64,000 nt of DNA from Allomeiothermus silvanus DSM 9946. GTDB taxonomy: Bacteria; Deinococcota; Deinococci; Deinococcales; Thermaceae. Shown here one piece after another: positions 28,225-37,198 of this stretch. Under the pieces are notes generated by a model. That model searched no databases, was not told the DNA's origin, and saw only the letters and a program-made list of their open reading frames with translations. Each line of letters starts with the position of its first letter. The first letter of the stretch is position 1. Position numbers and translations under genes: made by a program. The stretch is from NCBI RefSeq assembly GCF_000092125.1, contig NC_014212.1, positions 1,694,001-1,758,000 of the forward strand. The letters are read 5' to 3'.

Positions 28225-28878
28225 TTACCCCCTTTTTTGCGAGAAGAGCCAGCGGATAAACTCCCGCTCGCGGTAGGCGCGGTCCCAACTGTTGTGGTCC
28301 ACCCCGGCATATTCGGTGAAGTGGTAGTTCTTATTCCCAGAGCGCTCGAGGGCCTGCCGCAAAACCCGACTAAATTCCACCGGAACCACCGCATCGGCGT
28401 CGCCGTGGAAGTTCCACACCGGCAAATGCCCCAAATTAAACATCACCGCGAAGGGGTCGGCAGCCCCGCAAATGGGAGCCAGAGCAGCAAATTTGTCGGG
28501 GTAGCGGATCGCCATATTCCAGGCCCCATGCCCTCCCATCGAGAGACCCGTGAGGTAGATACGCCTCGGATCGGCCTTAGCCCGGCGTTCGACCTCGCCG
28601 AGCAAAGCGTAAACCGTCTCGAGCACCGTTCCTTGCCAGGTCAACCCCTGTGGGCACTGCGGCATCAGCACGAGGGCGGGCCAGGCTTCGGGATTTTCCC
28701 GGATGGCTGGGCCAAGGCCCACTGTGGTTTGCTTCTTTCCATCCTGACCGCGTTCCCTCGAGCCATGCAGGAATAGGATGAGCGGCCAGCCGAGCGCTGG
28801 GGGTCGTCCTGGGGGGACGTAGAGGGCAAAGGGAAGGTGGCCGCTGTGGGCATCAAAGTAGCGAAAACGCACCCGCAT
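28225..28878 (-). CDS. Alpha/beta hydrolase (carboxylesterase/depolymerase-like)
   Basis: 217 residues. LILFLHGSRERG gives the oxyanion-hole strand, LTGLSMGGHGAW the nucleophile elbow (Ser), FHGDADAVVP the acid Asp and AGVDHNSWDRAY the catalytic His. This matches the predicted-peptidase/PHB-depolymerase-like esterase family. It lies between the two mutase subunit genes, so a role in acyl-CoA or ester catabolism is possible but not shown. Confidence 0.85.
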   Translation of the reverse strand: MRVRFRYFDAHSGHLPFALYVPPGRPPALGWPLILFLHGSRERGQDGKKQTTVGLGPAIRENPEAWPALVLMPQCPQGLTWQGTVLETVYALLGEVERRAKADPRRIYLTGLSMGGHGAWNMAIRYPDKFAALAPICGAADPFAVMFNLGHLPVWNFHGDADAVVPVEFSRVLRQALERSGNKNYHFTEYAGVDHNSWDRAYREREFIRWLFSQKRG

Positions 28879-29038
28879 GCTTTCGTAAGTTTACTTCTCG
28901 AGGATCGCCAGGGTCACCGTGGCCTTGGAGACCAGCGTGTCGGTGAAGAGGGAAGACTCGACTATGCTGAGGGTCTTTCCGGGCTTGAGCACTTCGGCTT
29001 TGCAGCGCAGCCGCTGACCCTGTGCGGGCCGTAGCAGG

Positions 29039-30431
29039 GAGGTTCCGTCAATAGGTGTGTAAACCTGCTCAGGCAGCGACCTCCTCCTGGGTGACCTCGA
29101 TGCCGTCCTCGTAGCGCACCCCGGCGTGGACCTTGGCCAGCAACTCCGGGGCATTCAACCGCCGGAACCTCTTTTGGGCCACCATCAGCATCTTCCAGAT
29201 CACTGCCGTGGCCCGTTCCACCTTCTTGAACCGCTTGGCCGCATCCGTCCGCAGCCGCAGTGCGGCGAAGGGCGATTCGATCACGTTCGTGGTCCGCAGG
29301 TGGCGCCAGTGCTCCTTGGGGTACCGGTAGAAGGTCACCATCCGCTCCCAGTCCCGCCCCAGCGTCTGCGCCGCCTTGCCGTAGCCGTGCCGGTGACACC
29401 AGGCCTCGAACTCCTTGCCCTTCCGTTCCGCCTCCGCCCGGGTCGGCGCGTAGGCGATGGCCCCCAGCATGGGCTTGGCCACGGCCTGCTGGTGGCGCGG
29501 CAACTGCTCCAGCACATTGAGCACCTTGTGGTTCCAGCACCGCTGCTCGTCGGCCTCCGGCCACACGTTGCGCAGTGCCCCCCAGATCCCCAGGTGCCCG
29601 TCCCCGATCACCAGCCGCGGCGCGTTCATCCCCCGCTCCCGCAGGTCCCGCAGCACTTCCGACCAGCTCTCCACCGACTCCCGGTACCCGGGTACGACCG
29701 CCACCACCACCTTGCGGCCATCCGACAAGGCGGCGATGGCCACCAAGAGCGCCGCCCGCTCGCGCTCCAAGCCCGCCTTCACGTACACCCCGTCCACCCA
29801 CAGGTAGACCACCGCCCGGTCGTCCAGCCGCTGCGTGCGCCAGGCCTCCCACTCCGCCTGCCACCGCTCCTTCAGGCGGGCTACCGTCCGGGCCGAAAGC
29901 GCCGCCTCCTCTCCGAGCAGCCCCCGCAGGGCCAGGTCGAAGTCGCCCTCGGCCAGCCCGTGCAGGTACAGCTCGGGCAACAGCTCCGAGACCTCCCTCG
30001 TGCGCCGGGCGAACAGGGGGAGAATCCGGCTCTCGAACCGCTCCTCCACCCCCCGGACCCGGGGCCGCCGCACCTCGATGGTGCCCATGGAGGTCGTCAG
30101 CTTCCGCGGCTTGCCGTAGCCGTTGCGGTAACCGCACGCATCGACGGCCGCCCGCCTCTCATACCGGGCACGGCCCAGAAATTCCGTCACTTCCTCCTCC
30201 AGCAGCCCCTGCATCAACTCCCGGATCTTCCCCCTCAGCCAATCCCGCAACGTCTCCCAGGTGGGAGATGACGAACGGGCCTCAAGGTGTTCGCCTATCG
30301 GCGAAGCAGCCACTTTGGTACGCTTCCCCATGGCGGTGTGCCTCCTCCCTCGGGCTTCAAGCCCTCACTTTTTTGCCAGGAGGAAGGATACACCGCCCTC
30401 AGCGTATTTCCACACCCCTTGATGGTATCTC
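29039..30431 (-). mobile_element. IS256-like element, copy 2 (in thioesterase gene)
   Basis: 1393 bp, same ends as copy 1, flanked by CGTAGCAGG (29030-29038, 30432-30440; 9 bp, possibly 10 depending on the end chosen). Intact transposase. Confidence 0.93.
29069..30331 (-). CDS. IS256-like transposase, intact
   Basis: 420 residues; DDE residues in VYLWVDGVYVK, VIGDGHLGIWGAL and TTNVIESPFAALR, with the MULE-type CWNHKVLNVLEQLP between the second and third. ATG at 30331 begins MGKRTKVAASPIGEHLEARS. No defects, so a candidate source of the other copies. Confidence 0.93.
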   Translation of the reverse strand: MGKRTKVAASPIGEHLEARSSSPTWETLRDWLRGKIRELMQGLLEEEVTEFLGRARYERRAAVDACGYRNGYGKPRKLTTSMGTIEVRRPRVRGVEERFESRILPLFARRTREVSELLPELYLHGLAEGDFDLALRGLLGEEAALSARTVARLKERWQAEWEAWRTQRLDDRAVVYLWVDGVYVKAGLERERAALLVAIAALSDGRKVVVAVVPGYRESVESWSEVLRDLRERGMNAPRLVIGDGHLGIWGALRNVWPEADEQRCWNHKVLNVLEQLPRHQQAVAKPMLGAIAYAPTRAEAERKGKEFEAWCHRHGYGKAAQTLGRDWERMVTFYRYPKEHWRHLRTTNVIESPFAALRLRTDAAKRFKKVERATAVIWKMLMVAQKRFRRLNAPELLAKVHAGVRYEDGIEVTQEEVAA

Positions 30432-30717
30432 CGTAGCAGGTTGATTTTGAACTCCACCGTGAGCACGTATTGGCCAGGCCGAATAAGGGTCGCAGCGGCA
30501 CTCCCGGCGGTATGGTCGGCCATGGTGGCCTGAACCCCGGCATGGATGAAGCTGTCTTGTTGCTGGTGGTGGGCCTGGATTTCAATTTCGCTCTCGCACC
30601 AGCCCTCCCCAGCCTCCAATAGCCGCATACCTACGTGCTGGACGAAGGGGGCAGTGGTGAAGAGGCGCTGGATTTCGGAGCGGTTCATCCTATTGGCCCG
30701 CTTGGGTCTTTGGGCTT

Positions 30718-32373
30718 TTACACCAGCACTGGCTCCTCGTACACCCCATACACTGCCCTGAGCTCGTCCATCATCTCGCCCAATGTGGCATAGGCTAGGG
30801 CACACTCGACGAAATAGGGCATGGTATTACGCCCCTCCTTGGCCGCTTGGCGCAGCCCTTCGAGGGCCACCTGCACCGCTACCGGGTCGCGCTCACGGCG
30901 TACCTGCGCTAGCCGAGCATCTTGCACCCGCTCGACCTCCGGATCCACGAGCTGGATAGGAACCTGCAGGCCCTCATCCTGGAAGGCGTTCACTCCCACG
31001 ATGATGCGCTCGCCCCGCTCGACCTCCTGCTGGTAGCGGTAGCTGGCGTCAGCGATTTCGCGCAGGAAGTAGCCTTCCTCGATAGCCCGCACTACCCCAC
31101 CCATGCGGCGAATCTCCTCGATGATGGCTACAGCCTGCCGCTCCATCTCGTCGGTGAGCCATTCCACGTAATAAGAACCGGCCAGCGGATCGGCGGTATG
31201 GGTAACGCCGGACTCGTAGGCGATGATCTGCTGGGTACGCAGGGCGATCTTGGCGGATTCCTCGGTGGGGAGGGCCAAAGCCTCGTCGTAGGCGTCGGTG
31301 TGGAGCGAGTTAGTGCCCCCTAGCACCGCGGCCAGGGCTTGGATGGCTACCCGGGCGATGTTGTTGAGCGGTTGTTGTGCGGTGAGCGAGACCCCGGCGG
31401 TCTGGGCGTGGGTACGTAGCATCCAACTCTGGGGGTTTTTGGCCTTGTAGCGCTCGCGCATCTCGCGGGCCCAGATGCGCCTAGCCGCGCGGAACTTGGC
31501 GATCTCCTCAAAGAAGTCGTTGTGGGCGTTGAAGAAAAAGCTGATGCGGGGGGCGAACTCGTCGATGTCAAGGCCCCGCTTGAGAGCATAGTCTACGTAC
31601 TCGAGCCCATCCGCCAGGGTATAGGCGAGTTCCTGCACGGCGGTCGAACCGGCCTCACGGATGTGGTAGCCGGAAACCGAGATGAAGTTCCACTTCGGCA
31701 CGTGCTTGGGCCCCCACTCAAAGGTGTCAATCACCAGCTTGACCGAGGGCTCGGGCGGGAAGATGAACTCCTTCTGCGCGATGAACTCCTTGAGGATATC
31801 GTTTTGGATGGTCCCGCCCAACCGCTCCCAGCGATAGCCTTTCTTCTTGGCCGCTGCCAGGTACATCGCCCAGATGGCGTTAGCAGGGGAGTTGATGGTC
31901 ATGGAGGTGGTGACTTCCTCGAGGTTGATCCCGTCGAAGAGAATCTCCATGTCGGCCAGGCTGGATACCGCTACCCCGCACTTGCCGACTTCGCCTTTAG
32001 AGAGGGGATGATCCGAGTCGTAACCCATCAGCGTGGGCAGGTCAAAGGCGGTGGAAAGCCCGGTCTGCCCTGCGGCTAAGAGTTTTTTGAAGCGCTCGTT
32101 GGTTTGCTCGGCGCTGCCGAACCCGGCGAACATCCGCATGGTCCAGAGCTTGCTGCGGTACATCGAGCCGTAAACGCCGCGGGTATAAGGGTACTCGCCA
32201 GGGTAACCCAGCTTTTGCTCGTAATCGAAGTCGCGCAGATCCTCAGGGGTATACAACGGCTCCGGCGCAATGTCTGAGAGGGTCTTGTGGGCCACAGGCC
32301 GCTCGGGCATCTTCTGGAGCGACTTGTTATAGGTTTCCCGCATCCAGGCGCTCTTGGGGCGGTTTGTGCTCAT
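30718..32373 (-). CDS. mcmA1: Methylmalonyl-CoA mutase, large (catalytic) subunit
   Basis: 551 residues, TIM-barrel acyl-CoA mutase without a B12 domain, which is supplied by the gene at 27779-28204. [40 protein letters not shown] and SISGYH-like [16 protein letters not shown] are family landmarks, with [20 protein letters not shown] late. Related isobutyryl-CoA mutases differ at a few substrate-pocket residues that I cannot score safely. Head of an operon with thioesterase, esterase, B12 subunit and AhpD-like genes. Confidence 0.93.
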   Translation of the reverse strand: MSTNRPKSAWMRETYNKSLQKMPERPVAHKTLSDIAPEPLYTPEDLRDFDYEQKLGYPGEYPYTRGVYGSMYRSKLWTMRMFAGFGSAEQTNERFKKLLAAGQTGLSTAFDLPTLMGYDSDHPLSKGEVGKCGVAVSSLADMEILFDGINLEEVTTSMTINSPANAIWAMYLAAAKKKGYRWERLGGTIQNDILKEFIAQKEFIFPPEPSVKLVIDTFEWGPKHVPKWNFISVSGYHIREAGSTAVQELAYTLADGLEYVDYALKRGLDIDEFAPRISFFFNAHNDFFEEIAKFRAARRIWAREMRERYKAKNPQSWMLRTHAQTAGVSLTAQQPLNNIARVAIQALAAVLGGTNSLHTDAYDEALALPTEESAKIALRTQQIIAYESGVTHTADPLAGSYYVEWLTDEMERQAVAIIEEIRRMGGVVRAIEEGYFLREIADASYRYQQEVERGERIIVGVNAFQDEGLQVPIQLVDPEVERVQDARLAQVRRERDPVAVQVALEGLRQAAKEGRNTMPYFVECALAYATLGEMMDELRAVYGVYEEPVLV

Positions 32374-32379
32374 GGCTTG

Positions 32380-32385
32380 ATTATA
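32380..32385 (-). promoter_or_regulatory. -10 box of a leaderless promoter (mcmA1)
   Basis: Perfect TATAAT on the minus strand ends 6 nt before the mcmA1 ATG, with no ribosome site between. This implies a leaderless message for the mutase operon. Confidence 0.65.
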
Positions 32386-32588
32386 TAACGCTTTTGCTGG
32401 CTTTAAGCACTAAACCGTTAGATGGTCGCGTCCTTCTCACACCGAGACTTTCCATCTTTGGCTTCGATCTGTCTGGGACAGATGTCATGGGTACAAATGC
32501 CTCTATGGTGTTGGCTGGGTTAGCCTACTCTAGAGGGCCAGAGGGAAAAAGTATGGTGCAAGGGTCGCTCCCAGACTTTGAGCAAGCT

Positions 32589-33278
32589 TTAGAGCAGCGC
32601 CGCCGAGTTTAAAGCCCCCACAGTACTGTCGGCATGCACCTTGAGGGCCCGTAATAGCCGGTCGAGGGGGGCCCTCTCGAGCGCCTCCACCGCCTCTGAA
32701 CCAGGCAAAAACAAAACCGCCCGCAGGGCCTGTACTCCCTCTGATCCCAAAAAAACCCCCCGCTCCTCCTCGGTGAGGCGGCCTTCCTCAAGGCTGAAGC
32801 CTTGCCCGGACATATTGGGCTGCAATCCGGCAGCCCGCAACACCCGCCACCCCGCCCAAACCAGCACGACTTTGGGGTTAGCGTGTTTGGCGATGCCCCG
32901 TAAGCCCGAGATGAGGATCGGCCAGATCCGGCTCGCCACCTCCGGCGAAGCCAGCCGGAAGGCCAGCTCGCCCAGGTACGAGGCGTAGGCGAAGCGAGGC
33001 GGAATCTCCAGGCCCTCGAGCCGCCCCACCAGCTCGGCTTGAGTGAGCGTGGGCAGGTCATTGCCGGGTTTCTGGTAAACCTGAAAACGCAGGTGATGAA
33101 ATAGTGAGAGCCGCCCGCTTCGCCCGGTGGGCCGCATGGCCTTGCGGGCCACGGCCTGCATGGCTCCCTCGGGGGTCACGAAGGAGAGGATCACGTCCCC
33201 GCCGGGCAGCGGCTTACGCCCGATGAGGAGGCCCTCGAGGGTGCGGTAGCGGTCCATTAGGGCTTCCTCATCCCCCAA
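32589..33278 (-). CDS. recO: DNA repair protein RecO
   Basis: 229 residues. The N-terminal OB fold begins YRTLEGLLIGRKPLPGGDVI; the helical middle has LFHHLRFQVYQKPGNDLPTL and AYASYLGELAFRLA. RecO with RecR loads RecA at gapped DNA. The zinc-finger cysteines found in many RecO proteins are absent (AGLQPNMSGQGFSLEEGRL stands where they are expected), which also occurs in some thermophile RecO. Its start may be GTG/ATG at 33278 or a later Met (MDRYRTLEG). Confidence 0.8.
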   Translation of the reverse strand: MGDEEALMDRYRTLEGLLIGRKPLPGGDVILSFVTPEGAMQAVARKAMRPTGRSGRLSLFHHLRFQVYQKPGNDLPTLTQAELVGRLEGLEIPPRFAYASYLGELAFRLASPEVASRIWPILISGLRGIAKHANPKVVLVWAGWRVLRAAGLQPNMSGQGFSLEEGRLTEEERGVFLGSEGVQALRAVLFLPGSEAVEALERAPLDRLLRALKVHADSTVGALNSAALL

Positions 33279-33425
33279 ACTCCCCCCGGCCCGATGTATC
33301 CGGGCTGGCCGGGCGAAGCTGATCTTTCGTGCTGGAAGGCAAATCTAGCGTGTGGATGGGGCGCAGACCATAGGCTTCCACCCCGGCGGCGTCTAGGCTA
33401 ATAGCGTTAGCTGCGATTACCCTTT
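33268..33425 (-). pseudogene. Possible C-terminal gene remnant before recO
   Basis: The minus frame reads VIAANAISLDAAGVEAYGLR, which resembles the C-terminal part of DUF362-type proteins, then loses similarity and stops at 33268. No upstream partner is seen. It could be a remnant or chance; low certainty. Confidence 0.25.
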
Positions 33426-33548
33426 GGAACCTGGGCCGATTTTGTTGAATCCCGCAGTCTGCCGGGAAAAGCACCGGGATGGAAAAAAACGAACTTCCGC
33501 GCACTGATTCATTTTATCGGCTGCACGCAAAAGCGACAGTGAGCGTGG

Positions 33549-33554
33549 TATTCT
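33549..33554 (+). promoter_or_regulatory. -10 box of a leaderless promoter
   Basis: TATTCT, then AAAACC (6 nt), then the ATG at 33561. No ribosome site. Confidence 0.55.
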
Positions 33555-33560
33555 AAAACC

Positions 33561-33800
33561 ATGAACAACGAACGGTCGCTTCAAGACATCCTCGAGTGGA
33601 TCGTACTCGGGCTTTTGATCGCGGTCGCCGCTTTGGTCGTACTGTGGGTGGGCGGCTGGGTCTTTCGCTTTTTGGGCAGCGTGCTGCTGGCCATTTCGGG
33701 TATCATCTGGGTCCTCCTCAAGTTCGCCGTGCCCGCGCTCATCATCGCGGCGGCCATCTACTTCTTGGTGCGCTTTCTGCAGCGGCCCAAGACCGCGTAA
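33561..33800 (+). CDS. Small two-helix membrane protein
   Basis: 79 residues, with two or three hydrophobic stretches (ILEWIVLGLLIAVAALVVLW, FLGSVLLAISGIIWVLLKF, VPALIIAAAIYFLVRFL) and short charged ends. Family not recognised. It has its own leaderless promoter and a strong terminator, so it appears to be a real single-gene unit. Confidence 0.75.
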   Translation: MNNERSLQDILEWIVLGLLIAVAALVVLWVGGWVFRFLGSVLLAISGIIWVLLKFAVPALIIAAAIYFLVRFLQRPKTA

Positions 33801-33820
33801 TCTCCCGAGCCTCAGGCTGC

Positions 33821-33852
33821 AAACCCCGCTCCCTAGCGGGGTTTGGCTTTTT
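33821..33852 (+). terminator. Terminator after the small membrane protein
   Basis: Stem AAACCCCGCT (33821-33830) with AGCGGGGTTT (33835-33844), then GGCTTTTT. Confidence 0.88.
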
Positions 33853-33927
33853 GCGAAGAAGCCTTTCGGAGGCGAGCCTTTGATATAGACCACCATTTCC
33901 TCTCCGCAAAGCCAGTAGGGTAAAAGA

Positions 33928-35925
33928 ATGGCAAACCGATTGGCCCTCGAGACCAGCCCCTATCTGCTCCAGCACGCCCACAACCCGGTAGATTGGTTTC
34001 CCTGGGGCGAGGAGGCCTTTGCCAAAGCGAAAGCCGAGGACAAGCCCATTTTTCTCTCCGTCGGTTATGCCACCTGCCACTGGTGCCACGTCATGGAGCG
34101 CGAGAGCTTCGAGGATCCTGAGACTGCCCAGTTGCTCAATGAGTTCTTCGTGCCGGTCAAGGTAGACCGCGAGGAACTCCCCGATGTGGACCACGTCTAT
34201 ATGATGGCCCTGCAGGCCCTCACCGGCTCAGGGGGTTGGCCGATGAGCCTGTTCCTCACCCCCGATCTCAAGCCTTTTTACGGAGGAACCTACTTTCCGC
34301 CGGAAGACCGCCACGGCTTGCCGAGCTTTGCTCGGGTGCTGAAGACTATCGCGAGCACCTGGCAAAACCGCCGCGAGGAGGTGTTGGGCTCGGCGGATGA
34401 ACTCACCCAGCACCTGCACAAGCTGTTGGTGCCCAGGGGTGGACCGCTTCCCCAAGACCTGCATGCCCAGGCCCTAAAACAGCTTGCCCGGGCTCATGAC
34501 GCCACCCATGGCGGATTCGGGGGCGCGCCCAAGTTCCCCCAGGCGCCCACCCTCACTTACCTGCTGGCCCTGGCCTGGAAGGGCGACCCGCTGGCTTGGG
34601 GGATGCTCGAGCTGACCCTCGATAAGATGGCCGAGGGGGGCATCTACGACCAGGTGGGTGGGGGATTTCACCGCTACGCGGTGGACGGCATCTGGCGGGT
34701 TCCCCACTTCGAGAAGATGCTTTACGACAACGCCCAGTTGGCCTGGGTCTACTTAGGCATGTCCCGGCTGACCGGGAAGACCCTCTACCGGCGGGTCACG
34801 CTCGAGACCCTCGATTACCTACTCCGCGAGATGCAACACCCCGAGGGCGGTTTCTATTCGGCCCAGGATGCCGACTCGGAGGGGGTAGAAGGCAAGTTCT
34901 ACGTCTGGAGTGAGCAGGAGGTACGAGCGGTGCTAGGCTCCGACGCGGAGGCCGCCCTCAAGCTTTTCGGGGTTTCGCAAGCGGGGAACTGGGAGGGGGT
35001 GAATGTGCTCGAGGCTCGGTACCCTGAGCCAGCCCTACGGCAAGAGCTGGGCCTGGATGAGGCTACCTTTGCGCGCTGGCTCGAGGAGGTCAAAGCCAAG
35101 CTGTACCAAGCCCGCCGCCAGCGCATTCCGCCCCTCACCGACGACAAGATACTGGCCGATTGGAACGGGCTTGCCTTGCGTGCCTTTGCCGCAGCAGGCC
35201 GCATACTGGGGAAAGAGGCTTACCTCGAGGCGGCCCGGAAAAACGCCGAGTTCGTCACCTCTAGGATGATGAGGGATGGCCTGCTGCGGCACTCCTGGCG
35301 AGGGGGGAAACTTCGCCCCGAGGCTTACCTCTCTGACCAGGCCAGCTACGGGTTGGGGCTGCTCGAAACCTACCAGGCGACCGGGGAGATGCGCTGGCTC
35401 GAGGCCGCGCGCACGCTCGCCGAGGGCATCCTAACCCACTTCCGCGATCCTAACGGGGGCTTCTTCGACGCCTCTGGTGGCGGGTTGCCGCTGCGGGCCA
35501 AGGATGTCTTCGACGGCCCCTACCCAGGGGGAAACTCTGCCGCGGCGGAACTCCTGATCCGGCTCGCGGCCCTTTACGAACGCGAGGACTGGGCCGAAGC
35601 CGCCCGAGGAGCCATCGAGTTCCATGCCCAGGGCCTAGCCCATAGTCCCTCGGCCTTCCCCGGTCTGCTGCTGGCGCACCTTCTCGATACCGAGGGGACT
35701 GAATTGGCCCTGCCCACGCCCTCGGGCCTCGCCCGGGAAGTGCAATCCCAGTTCCTCCCCCTCACCGCGCTCGCCATCGGCCAGCCGGGCGAGCTACCGG
35801 CGCTGAGGGGCCGTGAAGCGGGTAAGGCTTACTTGTGCCGCAGAGGTGTCTGCCGCTTGCCAGTGGATGGGCTCGAAGCCCTGGGGGAGGAGCTTCGGGC
35901 GATCTACCCTGAGGCCCGCGTCTAG
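33928..35925 (+). CDS. DUF255 thioredoxin-like protein (YyaL/SSP411 family)
   Basis: 665 residues. The N-terminal thioredoxin-like domain starts [20 protein letters not shown] and has the active-site-like [16 protein letters not shown]; the rest is an (alpha/alpha)6-type barrel like N-acylglucosamine epimerases ([20 protein letters not shown]). Function in bacteria is undefined. TAGGGT 6 nt before the ATG may serve as a leaderless -10 box. The next gene starts 18 bp after its stop. Confidence 0.92.
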   Translation: MANRLALETSPYLLQHAHNPVDWFPWGEEAFAKAKAEDKPIFLSVGYATCHWCHVMERESFEDPETAQLLNEFFVPVKVDREELPDVDHVYMMALQALTGSGGWPMSLFLTPDLKPFYGGTYFPPEDRHGLPSFARVLKTIASTWQNRREEVLGSADELTQHLHKLLVPRGGPLPQDLHAQALKQLARAHDATHGGFGGAPKFPQAPTLTYLLALAWKGDPLAWGMLELTLDKMAEGGIYDQVGGGFHRYAVDGIWRVPHFEKMLYDNAQLAWVYLGMSRLTGKTLYRRVTLETLDYLLREMQHPEGGFYSAQDADSEGVEGKFYVWSEQEVRAVLGSDAEAALKLFGVSQAGNWEGVNVLEARYPEPALRQELGLDEATFARWLEEVKAKLYQARRQRIPPLTDDKILADWNGLALRAFAAAGRILGKEAYLEAARKNAEFVTSRMMRDGLLRHSWRGGKLRPEAYLSDQASYGLGLLETYQATGEMRWLEAARTLAEGILTHFRDPNGGFFDASGGGLPLRAKDVFDGPYPGGNSAAAELLIRLAALYEREDWAEAARGAIEFHAQGLAHSPSAFPGLLLAHLLDTEGTELALPTPSGLAREVQSQFLPLTALAIGQPGELPALRGREAGKAYLCRRGVCRLPVDGLEALGEELRAIYPEARV

Positions 35926-35943
35926 AAGCGGTAGGCTATCTCC

Positions 35944-36705
35944 ATGCGCGTCTTATTCATCGGGGACGTATTTGCCGAACCTGGTCTGCGGGCAGTTGCC
36001 TTGCACCTTCCCGACATCCGTAACCAGTACGACTTCGTGATCGCTAACGGGGAGAACAGCGCAGGCGGCAAAGGGCTCTCCAGGGCCGCCTATAAGCGCC
36101 TGCGGGAAGCCGGGGTGGATCTCGTCACGTTGGGAAACCACGCCTGGGATCACAAGGATGTGTTCGAACTGATCGAGACCGAGCCGATCATCCGAGCACT
36201 CAACTACCCACCGGGGACGCCCGGCAGGGGGTATTGGGTGCTGGAGAACTCCGGCCAAAGCTTGCTGGTAGCGCAGGTGATGGGGCGGGTGTTCCTCGAG
36301 AACCTGGATGACCCCTTTCGCGGGATGGATCGGTTGTTGCAGGAGGTCTCCGCCGATTATGCGCTGGTAGAGGTCCACGCTGAAGCCACCAGCGAAAAGA
36401 TGGCCCTGGGCTTGTACCTAGACGGGCGGGTAAGCGCGGTACTGGGAACCCATACCCACATCCCCACCCTGGATAGCGGGTTTTTGCCCAAGGGAACCGC
36501 CTACCAGACCGACGTGGGCATGACCGGAACCTACCGCTCGATCATCGGGGGAGAGATCGAAAGCTTCATGGCCCGCTTCCTGACCGCTATGCCCCAGCGC
36601 TTCAAGGCTGCTGAGGGGCACGCTCGCTTTCACGCCACCGAACTGCTGTGTGAAGATGGGAAAGCCGTGGCGATCAGCCCCTACATCTGGGAGGAACCGC
36701 TTTGA
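35944..36705 (+). CDS. YmdB-family metallophosphoesterase
   Basis: 253 residues, TIGR00282 family. Metal ligands appear in LFIGDVFAEPGLRA, NGENSAGGKGLS, TLGNHAWDHK, VEVHAEATSEKMALGLYLDG and GTHTHIPTLDSG. Bacillus YmdB hydrolyses 2',3'-cyclic nucleotides in vitro and affects biofilm; in Deinococcota the homologue's role is not settled. TAGGCT lies 6 nt before the ATG. Confidence 0.93.
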   Translation: MRVLFIGDVFAEPGLRAVALHLPDIRNQYDFVIANGENSAGGKGLSRAAYKRLREAGVDLVTLGNHAWDHKDVFELIETEPIIRALNYPPGTPGRGYWVLENSGQSLLVAQVMGRVFLENLDDPFRGMDRLLQEVSADYALVEVHAEATSEKMALGLYLDGRVSAVLGTHTHIPTLDSGFLPKGTAYQTDVGMTGTYRSIIGGEIESFMARFLTAMPQRFKAAEGHARFHATELLCEDGKAVAISPYIWEEPL

Positions 36706-36709
36706 CAGT

Positions 36710-36994
36710 TTAGCGCGGCGGGGATGGCAATATCGGCTCGATCTTTAGGATCAGCCCGGTCACCCCGACCTGAAAGCGTACTTTTTGCCCGATTAGGTCA
36801 GGGGTTTGCTCGATCAACCGGCGCAAGATGGGTCGGTCTACTGGGTAGAGGCCGACCTGCCCGGAGGGATCGGCCAGCCATAGACCCCCCAGCCCACGCC
36901 CGTCATGGCTGAGCACCTCGAGGATTTGCCCCTCGCGCCACTCGGTGGGGGGCCCGTTCGAGTGCAACTGCTCGCTTGAGTCCGGCCCACGCAT
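36710..36994 (-). CDS. Small hypothetical protein
   Basis: 94 residues, no signal or membrane segment. The core GQILEVLSHDGRGLGGLWLA followed by LIGQKVRFQVGVTGLI looks like a small beta-barrel (S1/OB- or cold-shock-like), but no family can be assigned. Convergent with the phosphoesterase gene, whose stop is 4 bp away. Confidence 0.6.
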   Translation of the reverse strand: MRGPDSSEQLHSNGPPTEWREGQILEVLSHDGRGLGGLWLADPSGQVGLYPVDRPILRRLIEQTPDLIGQKVRFQVGVTGLILKIEPILPSPPR

Positions 36995-37186
36995 GACCTA
37001 AGTGTAGAACCTGTTCTAGGGACATTCTGCCCGCTAACTATCTGATAAGAAGTCCGCTGGATTTGTTTTGCCTTTTGGGGTTCCCGCCCCAAGCATTCGC
37101 TAAAGTCAGACCAAAGTCCATGTGCTGTAGGTGCTTCTCCTGCTAGCGCCTCGGGCGGGGTTCGTAGGATGGTTTGCCGCTGGCTT

Positions 37187-37192
37187 TATATT
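37187..37192 (+). promoter_or_regulatory. -10 box of a leaderless promoter (ggt)
   Basis: TATATT followed by ATCGGC (6 nt) and the ATG at 37199; no ribosome site. Confidence 0.6.
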
Positions 37193-37198
37193 ATCGGC

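Larger units (their letters stand above)
28891..30688 (-). pseudogene. PaaI-like thioesterase split by IS256
   Basis: Hotdog-fold acyl-CoA thioesterase. The N-terminal part (30688-30432) includes FVQHVGMRLLEAGEGWCESE and the catalytic-type DSFIHAGVQATMADHTAG; the C-terminal part (29029-28891) ends LVSKATVTLAILEK. Removing the IS and one copy of CGTAGCAGG restores a 132-codon frame. It sits 29 bp after mcmA1 in the mutase operon, so the insertion could also be polar on the downstream esterase and B12 subunit genes. Confidence 0.9.

Noticed and set aside
32364-32612. 82-codon plus frame between mcmA1 and recO
   Set aside because: Starts inside the mcmA1 promoter and overlaps recO; no ribosome site or domain.
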